From an uncultured Saprospiraceae bacterium (GTDB taxonomy: Bacteria > Bacteroidota > Bacteroidia > Chitinophagales > Saprospiraceae), in NCBI GenBank assembly GCA_937942465.1, contig CALDEO010000086.1, positions 1 to 8,600 of the forward strand: 8,600 bases of DNA. Reading direction: 5' to 3'. The notes under the pieces were generated by a model, which worked only from the letters and a program-made list of their open reading frames with translations, had not been told where the DNA came from and searched no databases. A program made the translations under genes and the position numbers. This document shows positions 1 to 6,788 of this stretch, in pieces (within the stretch, counting starts at the first letter, position 1; every line of letters starts with the position of its first letter).

Positions 1-2532
1 AGCTGTATCGATGGCATAGTCGGTACATGCTCCAAATGAGCTATTCAATATAATCTCATTCTGACCTAGACTAAGTCCCGTTGCAGTTGTACTTGAGCTA
101 TTCGGATTTTGGAATACGATATCATCATCTGTTGATTCCCACTGCCAAGTAACACCATCAAGATTATTACCTATAATATCAAGATCTATGATATCGACGT
201 CACAGAAGGTTAACAAAGCATCATCGATGAGAATATTTCCTAAAGGCGCCTCATCTACTTGCAATGTCGCACTAGCAGATAAAGGCGATCTACAAACTCC
301 TGTCAGCGTTGCAATCTCCACTACATGTGCTCCTGCCGTAATAAACGAATCAGAACTATTAATCACAAAACATCCATTGCTAGATGTAATGATAAAATTG
401 CTATCTAAATATAACTCATATGCAACTCCAGCAGTAATACCTGCATCTTGAATACATATCTCCACTACAGAGGTCTGAGTCTTACACAATACATATGCTG
501 CCTGCTCTATCTCTGGAGTTGATGGTATCGGCAGTACACTCAAGTCTAGCTCGACTGCAGTCGGTGATGAGCACCCATTACGAGTGATCGTCAGCTGATA
601 CAATCCTGCATGTTGTGCCATCGTAGCCTCTGGTATAAATGGACTCATTTCGTTGCTCATATAGCCATTAGGCCCAGTCCATATATATGTATCGGCATTG
701 GTTACATTCGTAGTCAGTGTAAAGTCATCTCCCTCACATATCTCTGTTATCGATGTTATGACAGGTTGCAATGGTATCGTCTGTATGTCTACAAATAAAG
801 TATCAGAGCTTATCGACGGACAATCTCCATTATTCACCGTAAGGATATAAAAACCTGCATCATTCTGATTAATAAGCGCAATATTGAGACTTGCATCCGC
901 AGTCTGTATCGCTCCTACTGGCGTCTCCCAGAAATACTGTAATCCAAGAGGATATAGATTCATAGAAGATATCAAGAAGTCATTGCCATCACATACGATC
1001 GTATCTGCTTGATTGAATATTGGTTGTGCTGGCGTCTGGCTAAAGTTAATCTCTGTAGATATACTCTGAGACTCACAACCACCATTAAATACGGTTAATG
1101 TATAAGTACCATTTGCAAGCATATCGGCATTTTCTATTTGAGGATTGGCTACTGCATCTAGTGCAACGGGTCCATCCCACTGATAAGTATAGTTACCTGC
1201 TGGCACGATCGTAGGCTCAAATGTTACTGTTGCAGTCCCATCGGAGCAATCTTGAGCATCATTGGATAATGCGGTGATCGTAGGTATGGATAGTACCTCG
1301 ACTGTCGTACTACTTGTACTTGTACACTCCGATGCGGTAGTCATTACGACGGTATACTCACCTGCCACAGAGGGTACTTTAGGGTTTTGCTCCATGATGG
1401 TATTCCCTTGAGGGGTCGTCCACTCATAGATTGCATTAGGTATGAATGCTACATTCAACTGGACGGAGTCACCTTGACAACCCGGGCCATCGTTGCTAGC
1501 ACTGATCTGAAACTGGCTCTCTACGCTGATCTCCTTGACCGTAGATGTGTCAGACTCGCATATTCCATCTTTTATGATCACTGCCCATTCTCCACTGAGG
1601 TTACTTTGAGCAGCATTGACCACAAGGCTATTGGCACTAGTGACCGTGAATAAACTACCATTTAACAACCAATCATATTGGTCAGCATTGGCAACATTAT
1701 TGACAGATAAGATAATGGCACTACCCTCGCAATAGACATCCTCTCCAGTAATAATCGGTGTGAGTGGCTTATCAAATAATACTACCTGGCTCGTCGCTGT
1801 ATCAGAGATACATGTACCAAACTTGATCACTAAACTATATAATCCTTGACTCGTAATATCTGCATCCTGTATCACTGCTGGAAACTGTCCCTCCTCTGAG
1901 TAGTCATTGGGACCAGACCAGAAGTACTCATACAATGGATTGAAGTCATCGGTACCTAGTACGATCTCCTCGCCCTCACATATCGTGATGAATGGATTAT
2001 TGACCATTGCAGTAGGTGGTGACAATATATCTACCTTGAACGATGCCGATGCATTGGTCACACAGCCATCACTCTGGACTATTACATAATATAAATGCTC
2101 GCCTACTGGCGGCGATACTAAGAAACTTGCATTCTGAGTGGTCTCCATCAATATCCCATTAGGAAATAATCCTTCATACCATAAGTATTCAATATTCCCT
2201 GTAAAGGAGTTGGCAGTCAACAATACTTCATCTCCAACACATGCCTCTGGCGTAGTAGACATGATCTCAGGTGTCACCAACTGATCTACTGATACCTCTA
2301 CGGTACCCACGGATATACATCCGCCAAATCCCTCAACCTCCAGTATATAAGTACCTGAGTAACTAGCATCTGGATTCAATATGAATGGATTTTCTAAGTT
2401 GGACACGAACATATTAGGACCCGTCCAACTAAAGCTATACGCATTGGCAATCGGTGGTGGTGGTACATTCGCGAAAAGCGATAAGGTGTCATTTTCGCAG
2501 ACTCCTGAGGAGAATGTTGGTGTCAAGAGTGG
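1..2532 (-). repeat. Ig/PKD-like repeat block of the giant protein (residues 1091-1934, open)
   Basis: About ten repeats of 75-90 residues are visible. Each has C-x-G-D/E near the start, a central W in a W-x-G-P-N-like turn, a G-x-Y-x-L/V-x-V strand, then a second Cys before a proline-rich linker. Cys pairs are at 1102/1162, 1188/1247, 1275/1331, 1358/1415, 1442/1493, 1519/1576, 1604/1661, 1689/1744 and 1867/1926. The ninth repeat is atypical, with Cys at 1773, 1783, 1811 and 1837. This pattern fits the Ig-like domains found in gliding-motility-associated and other type IX secreted proteins. Pairing of the cysteines as disulfides is inferred from the regular spacing. Confidence 0.7.
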
Positions 2533-5500
2533 CATCTCTACCTTGACTTGACTTGTACAACTACCTATATTACCCTGCATATCTGTCACAGTGATCACTA
2601 CTGTAAACTCCTGACCTATATCGTCACAAGTAAATCCATTAGGGGTGATCAAGGTGTCTACTATCCCACAGTTATCTATTATTGAAGTGCTTATTTCGGA
2701 TGCATTCAAATCATAATTAACTAGACCTGATGGATCTATAAATACTACTGCACTCTGACATATTATCTCTGGAGCGATCGTATCTAATACGGTAATATTA
2801 AACGAACAAGTGTCAGCATTGCCAGCTGCATCTTGAGCGATGTAATACACTTCATTGTTGCCTCCATTCAGAAATATTGCCTCATCATCCAATGGTGTAT
2901 CGGCAATTGTAGTCGCTCCATCTACATAGTATGATACCGTAGCATCACTATAATGTAGACTTGCATATACCGCACTGATACCGTCACTTGAGTTGGATGC
3001 ATCGATCGAGCCGCAAGCATTGATACCACCTCCATCTACATTATTGGAGACGTTGGATACTAAGGCCAACTCAAAGCTGCCGTTCTCCGCAAAGTCATTA
3101 AAAGTCTCTACGGGTATTTTTATTTCTGTAATCGAAGTAGCTCCACAATCATCTGATGTGCTCAATGCTGTTGTACCTAGCATCTCGCCGTTTTCACCTA
3201 GTATATTGAAAAACTCTCCTTCCTCATTGATGTCTCCTGTAAGCGTGATACGCAAGGTCGGCATCTCTGTATTGTATGTAATTGTATCCACTTCCGTGAA
3301 TGTAAAAAGCTTATTGGCAGCTAAAAACTCGTTATTAGATGGTGAAATATTGAATGTCAAGAAGGCATTCTGACCATCCATCGGGAGGCTCCGATCATAT
3401 ACGATACTACCATCACAATTATCTGTAAACGAAATCGAATCTGGCAATACAAGTAATACGTTGCACCCAGTATCCGAAGTATAAAAAGTCAGATCGTCAG
3501 GGCAGTTGATCACTGGCGCCTCATCATCGAGTACCGTCACCTGTTGTACACATTGGCTGCTGTTGCCTGCACAATCAAGCGCAATATATGTGAGGATATG
3601 AATACCCGCATCCAACACGATCGCTGTGCTAGTATCTATATCAATAGGGTTGGCATTGTCTATCTGCAATTGATAAAACAAGCTACTTACAAGATCAATA
3701 TCATAGGTAAGTGTGACACTTGCCGATGATCCACCACAGACATCATTGATAGCGAATACTGGCAATGCCACATCACTATTAGGGACTAGGTGAATCGTAA
3801 TAAAACCATCCGATGCCCAAGCATTGATCTGAGCAGGAGTAATATTATCAACAATGACCAATAGGTCGTCACACTGCAATGTCCCGATATCTGTAGTATC
3901 CAATATGGTACCATCCTCTCCTTTGATTAAGAAGTATTCTTCTGGGTCATCTATATCTAAGTTATTGAGTTGTATCGTCAGACTGATATTTCCCTGAGCA
4001 TTGGTATTGAGTAAGTTGACCGGTCCAAAATCAAAAGACAATGAATCAACAATCACTTGATTGCTCCCTGGAGAAGTAGATGATATTGTCTTTAATATCG
4101 TCTGAGACTGTATCGGATCAGATTGTCCACAGTTATCAGTCAGAGCAGAGAGCTCTGGAAATATAGAAGCAATACACTCTCCATCATTGGTAGTGATGAT
4201 CGTGTCCGATGGACAATTATCAATGATAGGAGGAGATGTATCGATGATTGCATACACGGCATTCGTGACTACTGCATTACCGCAAAGGTCATAAAACACA
4301 AAATCTACAGACTCACTGCGGAGATATGTCATCGTCGTAGCAGGACATTCTGGAGCATTAAGCATCCCTACTGGAGTACCTGGAAAAGTCAATGTATCAT
4401 TGATATCATAACTGGCAGGTACTGCTGCAAACCACTTGAGTGGGGCACATTGATCTGTCACAACTGCACCAGCTATAGATGATACCCAAGATGAAAAATC
4501 TTGATTGATATCTAATAATGAATCACAAGGAATAAACTTATCCATCGCTGGACCATCTACCGTCGGTGGCTGATTATCAATAACATCGAGTATCTGTATA
4601 TCTGTGCTGCTATTGCCACAAAGATCGGTCACCGACCAAATACGATATATCTGAAATGGGCAAAAGTTGCCTACAATAGAATCTTTATATGCTACTGTTG
4701 GGCTAGGGCAGTTTTCGACTATATCAGTTACGTTACCCGTAATATTAAGGCTATCAGCTACTGAGCAAATAATCTGTGTACTTGCAGGAGTTGTGAAAGT
4801 CGGAGCAATCGTATCGATCACTGTGATCGTCTGTGAGTGCGACGCATCATTGCCACATACATCAAAAGCAATCCACTCTCTCAGTATGGTATAGTTGGCA
4901 TATTCACAACTTGTACTATCTACAGACTGTGTCGATGTCTCGAAATATTCAATCACAACCTCACCGTCACAACCATCTGCGGCAGTGACATCGTTAAGTG
5001 GTACTTGATCGCATAGCACCATTGTATCTAAGGGCATACTCGAAAAAGTAGGTGGCAATGTATCGATAATACTAAATTGAGCTGTTGTTGTTACTCTCTT
5101 ACTACAATTGTCAAAACCTAAAAACACCACGGTAACCGACCAGTTACACTTGGACCGATCTATGTCTATATATGGGCCGATACCTGCGGTACCCTGACCA
5201 GAGTTGCCTTGACCAGGAGTTTCACCATCGTTCCATACATATTGCCATACCAGGGTATCGGAGCAGTCATCTACTGCTACTGCATTGCCATGGTTATCCA
5301 ACCATCTCATCAAACTATCTGTCGTACCGAATGTACAAGAAATCATCTCTACTGATTGAGCAGGTGTAACCAACACTGGAGGAGTATCATCTATCACCTT
5401 GAATGTTGCAAATGTGGTATCAATACTCTGATTGCCACAAGTGTCCACCGCTATAAATCCAAGTTCTGCAATCCGGTTTTCACCACATACGCTAAGATTG

Positions 5501-5802
5501 GATTCTTGAAATTGGATCTGGGCTGTAGCCAAATCTGGTATTCCAACAAAGTTAAGGGTATCACTATTGTCTGTGGCCATGGCACCGCCGGCACTTGCGT
5601 ACCATGCAACGAATGCTGCATTGAAATCCACATCACAATTGACGCTATCGCTTGCAGCTTGCTGCGTGATAACGGGGGGCTCTGTATCTAGTGAAAAACC
5701 ACCGGAATGGTTGAATGTATTTGCACAAATAATAACAGCTGAGAAGCTGAAGAGCAAACAACTAGAAAGGCGTCTAAAATATTTTAAGTCAGGTATATAC
5801 AT
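1..5802 (-). CDS. Giant secreted HYR/Ig-repeat surface protein (adhesin-like), partial at C-terminus
   Basis: The frame runs without a stop from the ATG at 5802 to base 1 (1,934 codons) and leaves the window, so the C-terminus is unseen. An in-frame TGA lies shortly upstream of this ATG. Residues 1-27 look like a Sec signal peptide: K7, R10, R11, a hydrophobic core at about 15-25, and cleavage after ICA. Residues 42-1090 are HYR-like repeats joined by I/L-D-x-x-x-P linkers (near 137, 246, 329, 408, 520, 758, 1006), most with a CGN-type motif near their end. Residues 1091-1934 are about ten Ig/PKD-like repeats with a Cys pair 51-60 residues apart and a central W, often as WTGPN. No catalytic domain is visible. 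By hand count there are only about 32 Lys plus Arg, so the protein is strongly acidic. Proteins of this design in Bacteroidota are usually exported by type IX secretion and act in adhesion or gliding; a C-terminal CHU_C-type sorting domain is expected further left. The adhesin role is inference; the repeat architecture is directly visible. Confidence 0.9.
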   Translation of the reverse strand, partial: MYIPDLKYFRRLSSCLLFSFSAVIICANTFNHSGGFSLDTEPPVITQQAASDSVNCDVDFNAAFVAWYASAGGAMATDNSDTLNFVGIPDLATAQIQFQESNLSVCGENRIAELGFIAVDTCGNQSIDTTFATFKVIDDTPPVLVTPAQSVEMISCTFGTTDSLMRWLDNHGNAVAVDDCSDTLVWQYVWNDGETPGQGNSGQGTAGIGPYIDIDRSKCNWSVTVVFLGFDNCSKRVTTTAQFSIIDTLPPTFSSMPLDTMVLCDQVPLNDVTAADGCDGEVVIEYFETSTQSVDSTSCEYANYTILREWIAFDVCGNDASHSQTITVIDTIAPTFTTPASTQIICSVADSLNITGNVTDIVENCPSPTVAYKDSIVGNFCPFQIYRIWSVTDLCGNSSTDIQILDVIDNQPPTVDGPAMDKFIPCDSLLDINQDFSSWVSSIAGAVVTDQCAPLKWFAAVPASYDINDTLTFPGTPVGMLNAPECPATTMTYLRSESVDFVFYDLCGNAVVTNAVYAIIDTSPPIIDNCPSDTIITTNDGECIASIFPELSALTDNCGQSDPIQSQTILKTISSTSPGSNQVIVDSLSFDFGPVNLLNTNAQGNISLTIQLNNLDIDDPEEYFLIKGEDGTILDTTDIGTLQCDDLLVIVDNITPAQINAWASDGFITIHLVPNSDVALPVFAINDVCGGSSASVTLTYDIDLVSSLFYQLQIDNANPIDIDTSTAIVLDAGIHILTYIALDCAGNSSQCVQQVTVLDDEAPVINCPDDLTFYTSDTGCNVLLVLPDSISFTDNCDGSIVYDRSLPMDGQNAFLTFNISPSNNEFLAANKLFTFTEVDTITYNTEMPTLRITLTGDINEEGEFFNILGENGEMLGTTALSTSDDCGATSITEIKIPVETFNDFAENGSFELALVSNVSNNVDGGGINACGSIDASNSSDGISAVYASLHYSDATVSYYVDGATTIADTPLDDEAIFLNGGNNEVYYIAQDAAGNADTCSFNITVLDTIAPEIICQSAVVFIDPSGLVNYDLNASEISTSIIDNCGIVDTLITPNGFTCDDIGQEFTVVITVTDMQGNIGSCTSQVKVEMPLLTPTFSSGVCENDTLSLFANVPPPPIANAYSFSWTGPNMFVSNLENPFILNPDASYSGTYILEVEGFGGCISVGTVEVSVDQLVTPEIMSTTPEACVGDEVLLTANSFTGNIEYLWYEGLFPNGILMETTQNASFLVSPPVGEHLYYVIVQSDGCVTNASASFKVDILSPPTAMVNNPFITICEGEEIVLGTDDFNPLYEYFWSGPNDYSEEGQFPAVIQDADITSQGLYSLVIKFGTCISDTATSQVVLFDKPLTPIITGEDVYCEGSAIILSVNNVANADQYDWLLNGSLFTVTSANSLVVNAAQSNLSGEWAVIIKDGICESDTSTVKEISVESQFQISASNDGPGCQGDSVQLNVAFIPNAIYEWTTPQGNTIMEQNPKVPSVAGEYTVVMTTASECTSTSSTTVEVLSIPTITALSNDAQDCSDGTATVTFEPTIVPAGNYTYQWDGPVALDAVANPQIENADMLANGTYTLTVFNGGCESQSISTEINFSQTPAQPIFNQADTIVCDGNDFLISSMNLYPLGLQYFWETPVGAIQTADASLNIALINQNDAGFYILTVNNGDCPSISSDTLFVDIQTIPLQPVITSITEICEGDDFTLTTNVTNADTYIWTGPNGYMSNEMSPFIPEATMAQHAGLYQLTITRNGCSSPTAVELDLSVLPIPSTPEIEQAAYVLCKTQTSVVEICIQDAGITAGVAYELYLDSNFIITSSNGCFVINSSDSFITAGAHVVEIATLTGVCRSPLSASATLQVDEAPLGNILIDDALLTFCDVDIIDLDIIGNNLDGVTWQWESTDDDIVFQNPNSSSTTATGLSLGQNEIILNSSFGACTDYAIDTA
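2773..3516 (-). repeat. Compound unit B: second copy of the HYR-plus-module unit (residues 763-1010)
   Basis: This unit parallels unit A in order: PVINCP, TDNCDG (793-798), an inserted module (about 831-950) with GEFFNILGENGEMLGTT, DDCGA, a P-x-x-x-x-N-x-F-A-x-x-G segment and INACGS, and then a return to the HYR fold with DAAGN and the linker LDTIAP. The copies are 238 and 248 residues long. They are diverged in sequence, so the duplication is not recent. The second copy has Ala where unit A has the Cys of DCAGN; a Cys a few residues later (C999) may take its place. Confidence 0.7.
3517..4230 (-). repeat. Compound unit A: HYR-like repeat with inserted beta-rich module (residues 525-762)
   Basis: The unit opens as an HYR repeat (PIIDNCP, then TDNCG near 555-559). 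It is then interrupted by a module of about 100 residues (about 591-700) containing EEYFLIKGEDGTILDTT, a Cys-Asp-Asp, an IN-W-A-DG segment and INDVCGG. The HYR fold resumes with DCAGN and ends in the linker LDDEAP. The inserted module resembles the 'extent of D-x-(N/D)-EyF...GE-G-xLgtT' modules found next to HYR repeats in other bacterial surface proteins; that likeness is from memory, not a search. It matches unit B, which follows directly, along its whole length. Confidence 0.7.
5722..5802 (-). other. Signal peptide of the giant surface protein
   Basis: The first 27 residues have a short basic n-region (K7, R10, R11), a hydrophobic stretch rich in Leu, Phe, Val and Ile, and a plausible signal peptidase I site after Ala27. 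Cys26 is not in a lipobox, because Ile rather than Gly, Ala or Ser precedes it, so a lipoprotein is unlikely. The first repeat linker (DTEPP, residues 39-43) follows almost at once. Confidence 0.75.
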
Positions 5803-5856
5803 ATTGATGATACTAAAATATCACTTTTAATTGATAGATAGATGCTCAATAGGATA

Positions 5857-5864
5857 CAAATTAA
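5857..5864 (-). promoter_or_regulatory. Possible promoter -7 box for the giant surface gene
   Basis: On the minus strand this reads TTAATTTG, which matches the Bacteroidota TAnnTTTG consensus at all but one fixed position. It lies 55 bases before the ATG at 5802. No clear TTG -33 element is visible upstream, where the sequence is the AT-only palindrome. The call is weak, since such boxes arise easily in AT-rich DNA. Confidence 0.3.
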
Positions 5865-5888
5865 AAAAATATTAATATGTTTAATATT
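5863..5888 (-). terminator. AT-only hairpin with T-run after the gltX operon
   Basis: Read on the minus strand, AATATTAA, a 5-base loop and TTAATATT form an 8-bp stem followed by a run of T. It starts about 30 bases after the stop of the 58-residue gene. Position and T-run suit an intrinsic terminator, but a stem without G or C is weak. The same bases lie just upstream of the giant gene and could instead be an operator. Confidence 0.35.
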
Positions 5889-5894
5889 AATATG
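5868..5894. repeat. Tandem 12-bp palindrome-bearing repeat (two copies, period 15)
   Basis: AATATTAATATG occurs twice (5868-5879 and 5883-5894), separated by TTT. Each copy contains the perfect 10-base palindrome ATATTAATAT. The repeat sits in the only gap between the gltX operon and the giant gene, 66-92 bases before the latter's start. A 15-base period is not a whole helical turn, which argues somewhat against a cooperative dimer operator. Confidence 0.6.
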
Positions 5895-5917
5895 ACCTCT
5901 GCGACAAGGCTTTTAGT

Positions 5918-6094
5918 CTACTCTTCTTCCTTAGAATTTAGCTTTTTGTCGTTGGTATTTTCATTCAAAAACTTATTTAATCGATCGATGGGATAGTTAA
6001 ATGACATCTCTCCAAAGCTATCAATCTTGATATCAAATCCAGACAGGTCATCATGCACATCTGCTTTCTCTACTTTCTTCTTCTTTTTAGCCAT
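5918..6094 (-). CDS. Small lysine-rich conserved-looking protein, 58 residues, unknown function
   Basis: I chose the ATG at 6094 (protein start MAKKKKKVEK). A longer reading from 6166 would overlap the upstream gene by 68 bases, and the added N-terminus looks like a shadow of that gene. The chosen start lies four bases after the upstream stop and has an A-rich leader, which suggests coupled translation. The protein has a Lys run at residues 3-7, a middle segment GFDIKIDSFGEM (about 19-30), a probable helix PIDRLNKFLN (about 35-44) and a highly charged tail ending in EEE. It has no signal peptide or membrane segment, so it is likely cytoplasmic. It resembles small proteins I associate with Bacteroidota, but I cannot name a family. 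The basic N-terminus could contact nucleic acid; that is speculation. Confidence 0.7.
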   Translation of the reverse strand: MAKKKKKVEKADVHDDLSGFDIKIDSFGEMSFNYPIDRLNKFLNENTNDKKLNSKEEE

Positions 6095-6098
6095 TATT

Positions 6099-6788
6099 CT
6101 AATTTTTAGAGATCGCTCTGATACTCTTAGCAAAGTGCAGTACCCACATCGTTGTGTTACCAGCAAAGTACGTGTTTTCTTTAACCATATCGTTCATGGT
6201 ATTCACTAGTTCTTGATCCTTCAACATAAAGTTGGTATACAATGATTTCATCAAAGTCTGAAATCTTGCTATTTCGTCGACAACTGGTGTTTTTTGAGAT
6301 TCCAATCGGATCATCAAAGACTTAAACATCTTAAAGCTATATACCGTATATTTCTCAGGAAACTCCATCGCCAGATAGGTAGTCACCATCCTCAAGTCAC
6401 CATGATAGTGACTAGACTCTTTACGATCTACTTTCATCAACGATGATAACATCTCATCACAGTAGTAGGTAAATCTATTGACCCGTAGGACGATATCTTT
6501 ATCCTCCTTAAACAAGTCTCTGAACATGAGTCTTACAAACTCCTTATCCATCTCTATAAACTTAAGCATCAGCTGCTTAGGATGATACTGATCTGCCGAC
6601 CATAAGGTACTAGACACCTCAGACTTAAAACTACTGTCGAACATCTTGCCGAAGTCCATCGCCTCGATGTCCCAGTTATTTTTATAGTTCTCTACCGCCT
6701 CAAATGGAAAGAGATCGTACGGATCCTGCTTTCCTTTTAGCTTGGTCTTATATAATGCTATCTGTTCTTTTATACGATGTACTTTCAT
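6099..6788 (-). CDS. Stand-alone McrB-like N-terminal domain protein, no ATPase domain
   Basis: The 229-residue protein is probably mostly helical, with no signal peptide or membrane segment. Its start ATG directly follows the gltX TAG (TAGATG), implying translational coupling. Several segments resemble the N-terminal region of McrB-like AAA+ ATPases: NNWDIEAMDFGKMF (about 37-50), a LWS...YHPKQLMLKF stretch (62-77), VRLMFRDLFKE (85-95), and HYHGDLRMVTTYLAMEFPEKY (127-147). In those proteins the region precedes a GTPase/ATPase domain and may bind DNA or a partner. Here no Walker A or B motif follows: the protein stops and another small gene begins after four bases. The tight junctions on both sides argue against a decayed remnant. 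The family assignment is from memory of sequence patterns and is moderate; the coding status is firm. A role tied to tRNA charging or translation is possible from context only. Confidence 0.8.
   Translation of the reverse strand: MKVHRIKEQIALYKTKLKGKQDPYDLFPFEAVENYKNNWDIEAMDFGKMFDSSFKSEVSSTLWSADQYHPKQLMLKFIEMDKEFVRLMFRDLFKEDKDIVLRVNRFTYYCDEMLSSLMKVDRKESSHYHGDLRMVTTYLAMEFPEKYTVYSFKMFKSLMIRLESQKTPVVDEIARFQTLMKSLYTNFMLKDQELVNTMNDMVKENTYFAGNTTMWVLHFAKSIRAISKN

Larger units (their letters stand above)
2533..5682 (-). repeat. HYR-like repeat block of the giant protein (residues 41-1090)
   Basis: This block holds about seven to eight divergent HYR (hyalin-repeat)-like Ig-fold domains. Each opens with a linker such as IDTLPP or IDTIAP, then has an early Cys, a mid-domain NC or TDNC element, and a C(G/A)GN-type motif before the last strand. 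CGN-type motifs are at about 122, 315, 394, 506, 743, 992 (Cys replaced by Ala) and 1075 (Cys replaced by Met-Gln). The repeats are diverged at protein level and I saw no long identical DNA stretches, so this is an old expansion. HYR domains are generally linked to cell adhesion; the ligand cannot be read from the sequence. Confidence 0.75.

Noticed and set aside
5722..5730. Cys26 as a lipoprotein anchor
   Set aside because: The residues before it (VII) do not fit a lipobox, which needs Gly, Ala or Ser just before the Cys.
1..5802. CRISPR array or short tandem DNA repeats behind the periodic pattern
   Set aside because: The periodicity is at protein level (75-110 residues) and diverged; no short identical direct repeats with even spacers are present.
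188..5830. Numerous plus-strand open frames of 60-126 codons and one minus-strand frame (5451-5636) inside the giant gene
   Set aside because: They are out of frame with, or antisense to, a continuous 1,934-codon frame with clear repeat structure. Their translations show no domain pattern and they overlap one another.
5918..6166. 82-residue version of the small Lys-rich protein
   Set aside because: The extra 24 residues overlap the upstream gene in another frame and look unlike a real N-terminus. The ATG at 6094 fits operon spacing and the MAKKKKK start.
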